Assembly: GCA_031253625.1 (NCBI GenBank)
Contig: JAIRVZ010000066.1
Span: 1 to 35,458 of the forward strand
DNA: 35,458 nt
Reading direction: 5' to 3'
Source of the DNA: Dysgonamonadaceae bacterium
GTDB lineage: Bacteria; Bacteroidota; Bacteroidia; Bacteroidales; Azobacteroidaceae
Below the pieces are notes generated by a model that ran no database searches, had not been told where the DNA came from, and saw only the letters and a list, made by a program, of their open reading frames with translations. The translations under genes and the position numbers were made by a program. Shown piece after piece: positions 27,343 to 35,458 of this stretch (position 1 is its first letter; each line of letters starts with the position of its first letter).

Positions 27343-27993
27343 ATGGGTTCTTCAAATAAATTCATATTAGCCTTTTGGGTTGTTATTTTATGCCTTGGTT
27401 TACCTTCGTGTAAAAAAAATGAAACAATAAAACCGATTCGTTTTAATGGTAGCTATAATCGAGATTTCAATGATTTGAACGAATATCATTTAAGATCAGC
27501 TGAAATTTTGGGAGTGGAACTGATGGCAGACCGTGAAACGGCAGAGAAAAAAAAGGATAAATTAAAAGAAGTCAAGAGCAATAAAAATTATGAAGTAGAA
27601 GAATTGACTTACTCCATACCGTTTCTTGTTCCGCAGGCACTGGATTTGTTGAATGCGATAGGTGAAAATTTTAGAGATTCTCTTAAGAGTCTGAATGCTC
27701 CACATTATAAGTTATTTGTTACAAGCATTACGCGAACGGAAGATGATATCAAAAGGTTGAGGAAGAAAAATACTAATTCGACAGAAAATTCTGCACATAA
27801 GTATGCAACAACATTTGATATATCTTGGAAGCGTTATCAAAAAGATTCCAAGCGAAAAACCGATTTAACACCTGAACAGTTAAAAATGGTGTTGGCTTCT
27901 GTTTTGAGAGATTTGAAAAAAGAAAAAAGGTGTTATGTGAAACACGAAAAAAATCAAGGGTGTTTTCATATTACGGTTAGAGTTGATGAGTAG
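27343..27993 (+). CDS. DUF5715-like lipoprotein, possible M15-type peptidase
   Basis: A 216-residue lipoprotein from the ATG at 27343 (lipobox GLPSC, Cys 23; a TTG one codon upstream is also in frame). The mature protein fits the DUF5715 family. The [12 protein letters not shown] stretch resembles the SxHxxGxAxD zinc site of VanY/M15 D,D-carboxypeptidases, and the C-terminal CFHITVR resembles the last zinc-binding His in WHF motifs. It may therefore trim peptidoglycan in the periplasm. The TSITRTEDD stretch before it also fits this fold, where an Arg-Thr pair precedes the His. Activity is inferred. It stands divergent from the phoH operon and 22 bases before truA. Confidence 0.8.
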   Translation: MGSSNKFILAFWVVILCLGLPSCKKNETIKPIRFNGSYNRDFNDLNEYHLRSAEILGVELMADRETAEKKKDKLKEVKSNKNYEVEELTYSIPFLVPQALDLLNAIGENFRDSLKSLNAPHYKLFVTSITRTEDDIKRLRKKNTNSTENSAHKYATTFDISWKRYQKDSKRKTDLTPEQLKMVLASVLRDLKKEKRCYVKHEKNQGCFHITVRVDE

Positions 27994-28015
27994 TGAAAAA
28001 AATGATATTTTTTGT

Positions 28016-28765
28016 ATGAAACGTTATTTCATCTATCTATCTTACAACGGAAAAAATTATTGCGGTTGGCAAATTCAACCCAACGGAATAACCGTGCAAC
28101 AGAAATTAGAAGAATCTTTGAGCATTTTGTTGCAAGAACAGATTTCTGTAGTAGGAGCAGGGAGAACAGATTCGGGCGTTCATGCAGCATGTATGGTTGC
28201 TCATTTAGATTCCGAAAAAAATATAGATTGTTTGTCTTTGGTGAAAAAATTGAATGGATTTTTGCCCGAAGATATTGCCGTTTCAAAAATAGAAAAAGTT
28301 ACTCCCGAAGCTCATGCTCGTTTTGATGCCATTTCCCGAACGTATAAATATTATGTAACAATAGAAAAAAATCCTTTCAAAGAAGATTTTGCATACAAGG
28401 TTCCATTTGCATTAAATTTCGAACTGATGAATGAGGCTGCCAAAACATTATTCGATTACGAAGATTTCACCAGTTTCAGTAAGTTACATACAGACGTAAA
28501 AACAAATAATTGTGAAATTATGTACGCCAAATGGGAACAGGAAAGTAATTCTCTTTGGGTATTTACCATTCAGGCTAATCGTTTTTTACGCAATATGGTG
28601 CGGGCGATAGTCGGTACTTTGCTCGAAGTTGGCCGAGGAAAAATTACGATTGAAGATTTCCGGCAAATAATCGAACAAAAAAACAGAAACTATGCCAGGA
28701 CATCGGCTCCTGCTCATGCGTTGTTTTTGGTGGATGTGTCATATCCAAAAAGTTGCTGCAAATAA
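28016..28765 (+). CDS. truA: tRNA pseudouridine synthase A
   Basis: A 249-residue enzyme that makes pseudouridine at positions 38-40 of the tRNA anticodon arm. The catalytic Asp 52 lies in [25 protein letters not shown] near the start and [20 protein letters not shown] near the end are family hallmarks. The ATG at 28016 gives [12 protein letters not shown], the usual N-terminus; an in-frame ATG at 27986 overlaps the upstream gene and is less likely. It is convergent with the epimerase gene, with only 10 bases between. Confidence 0.96.
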   Translation: MKRYFIYLSYNGKNYCGWQIQPNGITVQQKLEESLSILLQEQISVVGAGRTDSGVHAACMVAHLDSEKNIDCLSLVKKLNGFLPEDIAVSKIEKVTPEAHARFDAISRTYKYYVTIEKNPFKEDFAYKVPFALNFELMNEAAKTLFDYEDFTSFSKLHTDVKTNNCEIMYAKWEQESNSLWVFTIQANRFLRNMVRAIVGTLLEVGRGKITIEDFRQIIEQKNRNYARTSAPAHALFLVDVSYPKSCCK

Positions 28766-28775
28766 GTCATTTACA

Positions 28776-29732
28776 TTACAACCACTTGTTTCGCTCATAC
28801 CACTCAACACTGTATTCCAATCCGTCTTTCAAATTGTATAGCGGAAAAAAATCAAGGTCATCAATTAAAGGTTGGTTAGAACAAGACCAGTCGCGTTGTT
28901 TCATTATTTTATATTTGTCCCTGTTGAGTGTAGCCGGTTTTCCTGAAATTTTCCCAAATAATTCGGATAAAACCGAAACAGTATATAATAAAAATAATGG
29001 AACTTTTATTCGTAAAACGAAATCCTTTCCAAGTGTTTTCTTTGCTAACTTGGCGTATTCGGCATCTGTGTACACTTCTCCATCGGAGACGGCATATATT
29101 TTTTTTGTCAAATCGCTTTCCAAAGCAAGAAATACGGCTTGAACCAAGTCGGCTATATATATAAATGTCAAACGCTGTGGCTTAAATCCGGCTGTTACTT
29201 CTAATCCGGCATTGATGGTTTTCAACATCATATAATAATCCTTTTCGCGAGGACCGTAAACACCTGTCGGACGCAGTATTATATATGGAATATCCAAATT
29301 GGATTGTAGATGCTGTTCTGCTTTTAATTTGCTTAATCCATATGCAGTTTCAGAAAATAACGCGCCCAAACTGCTCATCAAAATAAACTTTTCAGGACAA
29401 TTCTCCTCACTCTGAAGAGCATCAATAAAGTTAGCTGTATATTGGTAATTAACGGTAAAGAAATCAGATGCACATAAACATTTGGTAACTCCGGCATTGT
29501 GCACAATATAATCCCATTTACCATGTTCGGAAACATGAGCTTGTATTTGCTGTTGAAGTACTTCTTTGTTTGAATAATCTAAGTCAATAAAACGGATACG
29601 CGTGTCTTGTAAGTATTCGCGACTACTTGATTTGCGGATTCCTGCCCAAGTTTCCCAACCCATTTCGAGCGCTTTTTCTACCAAAAAGCTGCCGATGAAA
29701 CCGCTTGCTCCTGTAATTAATATTTTTTTCAT
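28776..29732 (-). CDS. NAD-dependent epimerase/dehydratase family protein
   Basis: A 318-residue extended short-chain dehydrogenase. The Rossmann motif GASGFIG starts at residue 8, the catalytic Tyr 131 and Lys 135 stand in AYGLSK, and the Ser pair at 120-121 lies before them. The RPTGVYGPRE stretch is the substrate-side motif. A hydrophobic patch near residues 245-260 (PLFLLYTVSVLSELFG) is common in dihydroflavonol-reductase- or sterol-dehydrogenase-like members. The substrate is unknown; a nucleotide sugar or a small ketone is possible. Its start overlaps the end of the deaminase gene by 4 bases, showing translational coupling. Confidence 0.9.
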   Translation of the reverse strand: MKKILITGASGFIGSFLVEKALEMGWETWAGIRKSSSREYLQDTRIRFIDLDYSNKEVLQQQIQAHVSEHGKWDYIVHNAGVTKCLCASDFFTVNYQYTANFIDALQSEENCPEKFILMSSLGALFSETAYGLSKLKAEQHLQSNLDIPYIILRPTGVYGPREKDYYMMLKTINAGLEVTAGFKPQRLTFIYIADLVQAVFLALESDLTKKIYAVSDGEVYTDAEYAKLAKKTLGKDFVLRIKVPLFLLYTVSVLSELFGKISGKPATLNRDKYKIMKQRDWSCSNQPLIDDLDFFPLYNLKDGLEYSVEWYERNKWL

Positions 29733-30187
29733 CGTCTTTTATCTTCAAAAAACTTCTTCATCAGATGAACAGAATCACTCATTAAAATTCCTGAAACGAC
29801 TTCTGTCTTCGGATGTAAAACGTTAGGTGCAAATCGAGAATATCCTTTTTTTTCGTCATTAGCACCGTATACTATTTTCGAAATTTGCGACCAACCTAAC
29901 GCTCCGGCACACATCGGACAAGGCTCTACAGTTACATACAGCGTGCAATCTTTTAAGTATTTCCCGCCTAAAATGGATGCCGCTGCCGTAATTGCTTGCA
30001 TTTCTGCATGAGCAGTTACATCGTTTAGTGTTTCCGTAAGATTGTGTGCCCGCGCAATAAGTCTTCCTTTACAAACAATCACAGCACCTATGGGGACTTC
30101 GCCTTTTTCTTCGGCATATTGCGCTTCCATCAGTGCCTGTTTCATGAAATATTCATCATTCAGGAATTCAACTCTATTTTCATTCAT
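29729..30187 (-). CDS. tadA: tRNA adenosine(34) deaminase-like protein
   Basis: A 152-residue zinc deaminase. The zinc and catalytic residues are in TAHAEMQAI (His 60, Glu 62) and VEPCPMCAGAL (Cys 90, Cys 93), preceded by EVPIGAVIV. This set and the length fit TadA, which turns A34 to inosine in tRNA-Arg. Guanine deaminases look similar, so a nucleobase deaminase cannot be fully excluded. It overlaps the RHH-like gene and the epimerase gene by 4 bases each. Confidence 0.88.
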   Translation of the reverse strand: MNENRVEFLNDEYFMKQALMEAQYAEEKGEVPIGAVIVCKGRLIARAHNLTETLNDVTAHAEMQAITAAASILGGKYLKDCTLYVTVEPCPMCAGALGWSQISKIVYGANDEKKGYSRFAPNVLHPKTEVVSGILMSDSVHLMKKFFEDKRR

Positions 30188-30381
30188 CGTCTCATCTCAT
30201 TTTCACTGAAAAGCATCGGGTAATCCTGTTCCAGCATTTTCAATACATGTGAAATAACAACTTCTCGACACCAACGAGAACGATTTGAGATGTGATATTT
30301 AGATAGATAATTCGAAACCGTTTTATGTTCTTCTTCATTCAACATAAAAGTGATTCTTCGATTTCTGCTAAGTTCCGACAT
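30184..30381 (-). CDS. Small ribbon-helix-helix-like protein
   Basis: A 65-residue basic protein. Residues 7-15 (NRRITFMLN) form a likely beta strand, followed by two helices (EEEHKTVSNYLSKYH and NRSRWCREVVISHVLKMLEQ), the pattern of a ribbon-helix-helix DNA-binding dimer or a MobC-like protein. It is the first gene of a three-gene chain with 4-base overlaps and has a good promoter upstream, so it may regulate its own operon. It is clearly a gene: the overlap, promoter and composition all agree. The function is unknown. Confidence 0.75.
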   Translation of the reverse strand: MSELSRNRRITFMLNEEEHKTVSNYLSKYHISNRSRWCREVVISHVLKMLEQDYPMLFSENEMRR

Positions 30382-30403
30382 TTAAGACGTATTAATGTTT
30401 TTG

Positions 30404-30433
30404 CAAAATTAATGTATTCCTTTAATATACAAA
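30404..30433 (-). promoter_or_regulatory. Promoter of the RHH-tadA-epimerase operon
   Basis: On the minus strand TTTG (30433-30430) and TAATTTTG (30411-30404) have an 18-base spacer, a strong -33/-7 pair. The ATG is 22 bases beyond. Confidence 0.65.
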
Positions 30434-30442
30434 AAAAATAGC

Positions 30443-30450
30443 TATTTTTG
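30443..30450 (+). promoter_or_regulatory. -7 box for yraN
   Basis: TATTTTTG matches TAnnTTTG and lies 15 bases before the ATG at 30466, back to back with the divergent RHH promoter. Confidence 0.45.
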
Positions 30451-30465
30451 TCGAAAATATTAATT

Positions 30466-30840
30466 ATGGCAGAGCATAACCAAGTAGGAAAAGATGGAGA
30501 AACAACCGCCATCGAGTACTTAAAGAACAAAGGATACCAAATCTTACACACCAATTGGAGAAAAGGTCGCTACGAATTAGATATTGTAGCAAAAAGTGAT
30601 GACGAACTGATAATCGTGGAAGTTAAAACCCGTTCGGGAATCCCGTTGGAAATGCCTGAAATAGCGGTCGATAAACAAAAAATAAATCATATTGTTACAG
30701 CCGCGGACTTATATGTAAAGATGTTTGATGTCGATTTGCCTGCTCGTTTCGACATTATTTCAATTATAGGTTATCCGCCGAATTATATTATCGACCATAT
30801 TGAAGATGCTTTTTATCCACCGCTAAAAACATATAGATAA
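30466..30840 (+). CDS. YraN/UPF0102 family nuclease-like protein
   Basis: A 124-residue protein of the YraN (UPF0102) family, which has a PD-(D/E)xK nuclease-like fold. Visible motifs are GKDGETTAIEYLKNKGYQIL, NWRKGRYELDIVAKSDDELIIVEVKTR, containing the Glu-Leu-Asp and Glu-Val-Lys active-site pattern, and VDKQKINHI. The role is uncertain; a link to recombination or DNA processing is usually proposed. The ATG at 30466 is chosen because the in-frame TTG at 30448 lies inside the -7 box. The YjbR-like gene starts 4 bases later. Confidence 0.9.
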   Translation: MAEHNQVGKDGETTAIEYLKNKGYQILHTNWRKGRYELDIVAKSDDELIIVEVKTRSGIPLEMPEIAVDKQKINHIVTAADLYVKMFDVDLPARFDIISIIGYPPNYIIDHIEDAFYPPLKTYR

Positions 30841-30844
30841 ACAA

Positions 30845-31201
30845 ATGAATATCGAAGAATTAAGAGAATTTTGTTTGAGCATTAAAGGCTCTTCCGAATG
30901 TTTACCTTTTGATGAATACAGTTTAGTATTTAAGATATTAGACAAGATGTTTGCGCTTTTACCATTAGGCAATGAAAGATTATGTATTTCGATCAAATGC
31001 GATCCTGAAAAAGCCATCGAACTCCGTGAGCATTACAATGCTGTTGAACCTGCTTGGCATTTCAACAAAAAATATTGGAATACAATTTATCTCAATCGGG
31101 ATATGGATGACGAAGAAGTCAAAAAATGGATATTGCACTCCGTTGACGAGGTTGTCAAAAAACTACCCAAGAAAACACGAGATGAATATTATCAAAATTG
31201 A
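30845..31201 (+). CDS. MmcQ/YjbR family protein
   Basis: A 118-residue protein of the MmcQ/YjbR family, small cytoplasmic proteins with a CyaY-like fold and suspected DNA binding. Family marks are the CLSIKGSSECLPFDEYSLVFKILDKMFALLPL start, LCISIKCDPEKAIELREHY, the PAWHFNKKYWNTIYL middle and a C-terminal helix of the WILHSVDEVVKKLPKK type. It overlaps the start of birA by 20 bases. The function is unproven. Confidence 0.9.
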   Translation: MNIEELREFCLSIKGSSECLPFDEYSLVFKILDKMFALLPLGNERLCISIKCDPEKAIELREHYNAVEPAWHFNKKYWNTIYLNRDMDDEEVKKWILHSVDEVVKKLPKKTRDEYYQN

Positions 31202-31907
31202 TTCCGTAAATTCTACTAACTCCGAACTAAAGAAATTATGTTCGGAGCAGAGGTTGCCGTCTTTTTCAACGATAGTTGCCGGAAAACAAACTGCCGGTCG
31301 CGGACAAGCCGGAAACTTTTGGGAATCGGAACCTTATAAGAACCTTACTTTTAGTGTCGTTTTATTTCCGGAAAATCTTCCTGCAAAACAAAGCTTTATC
31401 ATTTCTCGGATTTTTTCGTTGGCGGTTAAAGAAACTTTGGATAAATATACCGGACATATTTCTATCAAATGGCCTAATGATATTTATTATCAGGACAAAA
31501 AAATATGCGGCATTTTAATCGAAAACGAGATTATCGGCAACAATATCTCTTCTTCGATTATCGGAATCGGATTAAATATTAATCAAGAGTTATTTATTAG
31601 CGATGCGCCTAATCCAATATCCTTACGACAAATAACCAACAAAACATATCATTTGAATGATTTTTTAGATTCTATTCTTAAAATAGCAGAAGAAAAATAT
31701 CAACAGTTTTTATCTGGAAATATCGAAATTATTTGCAACGAATATCAAAATGCTTTATATCGAAAATCGGGATATTATGCTTATGAAGACAAGAACGGAC
31801 GTTTTCAAGCCTGCATCAAAGAAGTAAAAGATGACGGAACTTTAATTCTCGAAACCGGAGACAAAGAAATCAAACATTACCAGTTTAAGGAAGTGCGCTT
31901 TATATAA
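31182..31907 (+). CDS. birA: Biotin-[acetyl-CoA-carboxylase] ligase, short form
   Basis: A 241-residue enzyme that makes biotinyl-AMP and attaches biotin to the carboxylase carrier protein. The GRGQAGN motif (about 39-45) is the biotinyl-AMP loop; KWPNDIYYQDKKICGILIE and the GIGLNINQ stretch complete the active site. There is no N-terminal helix-turn-helix, so it cannot be the BirA repressor type. The ATG at 31182 is chosen because SVNSTN follows closely; an open frame back to 30972 only overlaps the YjbR-like gene. Confidence 0.94.
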   Translation: MNIIKIDSVNSTNSELKKLCSEQRLPSFSTIVAGKQTAGRGQAGNFWESEPYKNLTFSVVLFPENLPAKQSFIISRIFSLAVKETLDKYTGHISIKWPNDIYYQDKKICGILIENEIIGNNISSSIIGIGLNINQELFISDAPNPISLRQITNKTYHLNDFLDSILKIAEEKYQQFLSGNIEIICNEYQNALYRKSGYYAYEDKNGRFQACIKEVKDDGTLILETGDKEIKHYQFKEVRFI

Positions 31908-31923
31908 ATTGCAGAAAAAGTTG

Positions 31924-31931
31924 TACCTTTG
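31924..31931 (+). promoter_or_regulatory. -7 box for uvrA
   Basis: TACCTTTG, followed by CA, matches TAnnTTTG, 22 bases before the ATG at 31953. No LexA-like palindrome was noticed. Confidence 0.5.
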
Positions 31932-31952
31932 CACCCTTCCAATTAAAATTTT

Positions 31953-34790
31953 ATGAAAGAAGAAGTCGAAAGACAAACAGAATATATCAGCGTGCAGGGT
32001 GCACGCGTACACAATCTTAAAAACATTGACGTAGATATTCCACGCAATAAATTTACGGTAATTACCGGTTTGAGCGGCAGTGGAAAATCCTCATTGGCTT
32101 TCGATACCATCTTTGCCGAAGGTCAGCGACGTTATATCGAAACATTTTCTGCTTATGCCCGTTCTTTTTTGGGCAATATGGAACGCCCGGATGTCGATAA
32201 AATTACCGGATTAAGTCCGGTGATTTCCATAGAGCAAAAAACGACCAACCGCAGTCCGCGTTCTACCGTCGGAACGACTACTGAGATTTACGATTTTCTC
32301 CGTTTGTTATACGCCCGCGCAGGAGAGGCATATTCTTACCACACAGGAGAAAAAATGGTGAAATATACCGACGAACAAATCATCAATCTTATTTTAGAAC
32401 AATACAAGGATAAAAAAGTATACCTGCTTGCACCTGTAGTAAGAAGTCGCAAAGGACATTACAAAGAACTCTTTGAGCAGTTGCGAAAAAAAGGTTTCTT
32501 AAATGTAAGAATCGACGGAGAATTACGCGAAATTATTCCGGGAATGAAAGTCGACCGATACAAAAATCACGATATTGAGGTTGTTATAGATAAATTGCAG
32601 GTTTCCGAAAAAGATACGAAACGACTAAAAAACAGCGTTGCTACAGGAATGAAACAAAGCAACGGATTGGTTATCATCTTAGATTTGGAAACTCAAAAAC
32701 TGCGGCATTTTAGTCGCCGGTTAATGTGTCCTTCTACCGGATTGTCCTATAATGAGCCTGCTCCTCACAATTTTTCTTTCAATTCGCCATACGGAGCTTG
32801 TCAGAAATGTAAAGGTTTGGGATATATCAACCGGATTGATATAGATAAAATTGTACCTGATAAGAACTTAAGTATTTATCAAGGAGGTATCGTTCCGTTA
32901 GGAAAATACCGCAGCGTAATGATTTTTTGGCAGATAGAGGCGATTCTCGAAAAATACGGAGTAAACGTCAAAACACCTATTGAAGATATTCCACAAGAAG
33001 CGTTAGAAGAGATAATGAACGGTACCGACGAACGACTTCAAATCAAAAATGAAGCGTTGGGAAACAATTCTAATTATTTCCTTGCATTCGAAGGAGTTGC
33101 CAAATACATCACCATGCAACAAGAGTCCGATGCTTCTGCAACAGCACAAAAGTGGGCGGGACAATTCATAACCACTTTCACTTGTCCCGAATGTAATGGA
33201 AAACGCTTGAATAAAGAGTCTTTGCATTATTTTATCCATGGAAAAACCATTATGGATTTGGCAGATGCAGATATTTCGGAATTTTACGAATGGACTAATA
33301 ATTTAGAAGAACATTTATCAGATAAACAGAAATTAATCGCCACCGAAATCTTGAAAGAGATTCGCACACGCACTTCTTTTTTGTTGGATGTAGGACTGGG
33401 ATATTTATCTTTAAGCCGTTCTTCAACATCCCTTTCGGGAGGAGAAAGCCAACGCATCAGATTGGCAACTCAGGTAGGCTCTCAATTAGTTAATGTGCTG
33501 TATATTCTTGACGAACCAAGTATCGGACTTCACCAAAGGGATAACCAACGGTTGATTGATTCGTTGAAACAACTACGTGATACAGGAAATTCAATCATTG
33601 TTGTTGAGCATGACAAAGAAATGATGCTTAATGCCGATTATGTAGTTGATTTAGGTCCTCGTGCAGGACGCCTTGGCGGAAAAGTGGTTTTTGCCGGAAC
33701 TCCTGAGGAAATGTTGGTATCAGACACCCTAACCGCAGCCTATTTGAACGGCAAAGAAAAAATCGAAATTCCCGCCAAAAGAAGAAAAGGAAACGGAAAA
33801 AAAATCACAATCAAAGGAGCATCGGGAAACAATCTCAAAAATGTTGATGTGTCCTTTCCGCTGGGTAAATTTATTTGCGTTACAGGTGTTTCCGGAAGCG
33901 GAAAATCAACGTTGATAAATGAAACCTTGCAGCCGATTTTAAGTACAAAACTATATCATTCATTGCAAGACCCATTGCCGTACACTTCTATTGAAGGTAT
34001 CGAAAATATTGATAAAATTGTAACTGTCGACCAATCACCCATCGGTCGCACGCCTCGCTCGAATCCGGCAACCTATACCGGCGTTTTTTCGGATATTCGC
34101 AATTTGTTTATCGAAGTACCGGAAGCAAAAATCCGAGGATATAAACCGGGAAGATTTTCTTTCAACGTAAAAGGCGGAAGATGTGAAACTTGCGGCGGAA
34201 ACGGATATAAATCAATCGAAATGAATTTCCTTCCCGATGTGCTAATCCCTTGCGAAGATTGCCAAGGGAAACGCTACAACCGCGAGACATTGGAAGTGAA
34301 ATACAAAGGGAAATCCATTGCCGATGTATTGAACATGACTATCAATATGGCTGTGGAATTCTTCGAAAATGTCCCTCATATACTTGCTAAAATCAAGGTA
34401 TTGCAAGATGTCGGACTTGGCTATATCAAATTAGGACAATCATCTACAACGCTTTCCGGTGGAGAAAGCCAACGAGTTAAATTAGCCACGGAATTAGCCA
34501 AACGAGATACCGGAAAAACAATGTACGTCTTAGACGAACCAACTACCGGATTGCATTTCGAAGATATCAAAGTTTTGCTCAGCGTAATCAACCGGTTGGT
34601 TGATAAAGGCAACACTATGATTGTCATTGAACACAATATGGACGTAATCAAATGTGCCGACTACATCATTGACATGGGGCCTGAAGGCGGAAAAGGCGGA
34701 GGACAAGTCTTATTCACCGGAACTCCCGAAGAAATGGCGAAAAGCAACGTCGGATATACCGCCAAATTTCTTAAAGAAGAACTTTTGTAA
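31953..34790 (+). CDS. uvrA: Excinuclease ABC subunit A
   Basis: A 945-residue DNA damage sensor of nucleotide excision repair, an ABC-type ATPase dimer working with UvrB. Walker A motifs are GLSGSGKSS (about 39-47) and GVSGSGKST (about 648-656). The two ABC signatures LSGGESQR precede VLYILDEPSIGLH and MYVLDEPTTGLH. The second zinc module is intact (CETCGGNGY ... CEDCQGKRY). The first zinc pair reads CPSTG instead of CPxCG, so one Cys is missing, as I recall for other Bacteroidota UvrA proteins; ACQKCKG follows normally. Length is typical. Confidence 0.97.
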   Translation: MKEEVERQTEYISVQGARVHNLKNIDVDIPRNKFTVITGLSGSGKSSLAFDTIFAEGQRRYIETFSAYARSFLGNMERPDVDKITGLSPVISIEQKTTNRSPRSTVGTTTEIYDFLRLLYARAGEAYSYHTGEKMVKYTDEQIINLILEQYKDKKVYLLAPVVRSRKGHYKELFEQLRKKGFLNVRIDGELREIIPGMKVDRYKNHDIEVVIDKLQVSEKDTKRLKNSVATGMKQSNGLVIILDLETQKLRHFSRRLMCPSTGLSYNEPAPHNFSFNSPYGACQKCKGLGYINRIDIDKIVPDKNLSIYQGGIVPLGKYRSVMIFWQIEAILEKYGVNVKTPIEDIPQEALEEIMNGTDERLQIKNEALGNNSNYFLAFEGVAKYITMQQESDASATAQKWAGQFITTFTCPECNGKRLNKESLHYFIHGKTIMDLADADISEFYEWTNNLEEHLSDKQKLIATEILKEIRTRTSFLLDVGLGYLSLSRSSTSLSGGESQRIRLATQVGSQLVNVLYILDEPSIGLHQRDNQRLIDSLKQLRDTGNSIIVVEHDKEMMLNADYVVDLGPRAGRLGGKVVFAGTPEEMLVSDTLTAAYLNGKEKIEIPAKRRKGNGKKITIKGASGNNLKNVDVSFPLGKFICVTGVSGSGKSTLINETLQPILSTKLYHSLQDPLPYTSIEGIENIDKIVTVDQSPIGRTPRSNPATYTGVFSDIRNLFIEVPEAKIRGYKPGRFSFNVKGGRCETCGGNGYKSIEMNFLPDVLIPCEDCQGKRYNRETLEVKYKGKSIADVLNMTINMAVEFFENVPHILAKIKVLQDVGLGYIKLGQSSTTLSGGESQRVKLATELAKRDTGKTMYVLDEPTTGLHFEDIKVLLSVINRLVDKGNTMIVIEHNMDVIKCADYIIDMGPEGGKGGGQVLFTGTPEEMAKSNVGYTAKFLKEELL

Positions 34791-34801
34791 TGAAAAAATA
34801 G

Positions 34802-34809
34802 TATCTTTG
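34802..34809 (+). promoter_or_regulatory. -7 box for the glutamine synthetase gene
   Basis: TATCTTTG, followed by C, is an exact match to the Bacteroidota -7 pattern, 21 bases before the ATG at 34831. TTTTG at 34783-34787 is closer than a usual -33 box. Confidence 0.55.
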
Positions 34810-34830
34810 CTGCCTATAAAATAAAAGCAA

Positions 34831-35458
34831 ATGGCAACTCTAAGATTCAAAGCTGTAGAAGAAGCTTCCAAAAGAAAAGCAATAGAAATTCCCGCCCCCG
34901 CAGAAAAAACATCCGACTATTTCGGAAAATATGTTTTCAATAGAAACAATATGCGTAAGTACTTGTCGAAAGATACTTACAAGCAAGTGTTAAATGCTAT
35001 TGATAAAGGGGAACCTTTAGACAGGGAAATTGCCGACCATGTGGCTGCCGGAATGCGTATGTGGGCTATGGAAATGGGAGTTACACACTATACTCACTGG
35101 TTTCATCCGTTGACCGACGGAACTGCTGAAAAACACGATGCCTTTGTCGAGTTCGACGGAAACGGTGGAATGATTGAAGAATTTTCGGGAAAATTGCTGG
35201 CACAACAAGAACCCGATGCATCCAGTTTGCCCAGCGGAGGCATTCGAAATACTTTTGAAGCACGCGGTTACACTGCTTGGGACCCTTCTTCCCCCGCATT
35301 TATCGTTAAAGACACCTTGTGTATTCCTACCATTTTTATTTCATACACCGGGGAGGCTTTGGATTATAAAACTCCCTTGTTGAAATCTATCAATGCAATC
35401 AATAAGGCTGCTACGGAAGTTTGTCATTATTTTGATAAAAACGTCAAAAAAGTAATCT
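34831..35458 (+). CDS. Glutamine synthetase type III (partial, N-terminal 209 codons)
   Basis: The frame starts at ATG 34831 and is still open at the window end. The protein begins [15 protein letters not shown] and contains [73 protein letters not shown] and [18 protein letters not shown], all typical of the large GSIII (GlnN) class found in Bacteroidota. It makes glutamine from glutamate and ammonia with ATP. The family is about 700-730 residues long, so about 70 percent of the gene lies beyond the window. Confidence 0.95.
   Translation, partial: MATLRFKAVEEASKRKAIEIPAPAEKTSDYFGKYVFNRNNMRKYLSKDTYKQVLNAIDKGEPLDREIADHVAAGMRMWAMEMGVTHYTHWFHPLTDGTAEKHDAFVEFDGNGGMIEEFSGKLLAQQEPDASSLPSGGIRNTFEARGYTAWDPSSPAFIVKDTLCIPTIFISYTGEALDYKTPLLKSINAINKAATEVCHYFDKNVKKVI

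Noticed and set aside
30972..31181. Long N-terminal extension of the biotin ligase frame
   Set aside because: It overlaps the well-recognised YjbR-like gene in another frame and resembles no known domain. The ATG at 31182 gives the normal start of short biotin ligases.

Overview
The window looks like chromosomal DNA from a T9SS-positive member of the order Bacteroidales (Bacteroidota), perhaps Paludibacter- or Dysgonomonas-like. Evidence: AT-rich DNA, repeated -7 boxes of the form TAnnTTTG, three proteins ending in type A T9SS sorting tails, SusC/Oar-type TonB-dependent receptors, a BtuB/BtuG pair, a family GT3 glycogen synthase and a type III glutamine synthetase. No rRNA or tRNA gene was seen. 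The genus is a guess.

Layout. (1) 15-1305: an IS110-group insertion sequence. Its left non-coding end carries a convincing bridge RNA. The RNA folds as a closed three-way junction, and its loops contain guide sequences that match the flanking target DNA and the element's own termini. (2) 1464-4478, minus: endonuclease I - LolA-like carrier - thioredoxin reductase. (3) 4630-14249, minus: a four-gene operon of TonB-dependent receptor, surface lipoprotein with OB-fold-like (DUF5689/DUF6359-like) domains, T9SS protein with another DUF6359-like domain, and a 1204-residue repeat-built T9SS protein. (4) 14268-14788: a divergent regulatory region rich in short repeats, followed by 14789-15823, plus, a secreted endonuclease/exonuclease/phosphatase. 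Regions 2-4 together look like a surface system for extracellular nucleic-acid breakdown and uptake. (5) 15889-20132: glycogen synthase and glucan phosphorylase, ended by a strong terminator. (6) 20205-23810: promoter, cobalamin riboswitch, a 172-bp palindromic element with perfect 53-bp arms, btuB-like receptor and BtuG-like lipoprotein. (7) 23917-27243, minus: phoH-like - purC - aroE - udk. (8) 27343-28765, plus: DUF5715-like lipoprotein and truA. (9) 28776-30381, minus: three genes joined by 4-base overlaps (RHH-like small protein - tadA-like deaminase - epimerase). (10) 30466-35458, plus: yraN, YjbR-like, birA, uvrA and the first 209 codons of a type III glutamine synthetase cut by the window end.

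Most interesting points: the readable bridge RNA with its target and donor guides; the candidate nucleic-acid scavenging locus with modules shared across neighbouring secreted proteins; and the 53-bp inverted repeat that puts the likely btuB start codon in the loop of a long hairpin just downstream of a B12 riboswitch. All functional calls come from reading the sequence and from family knowledge. No search or folding program was run.
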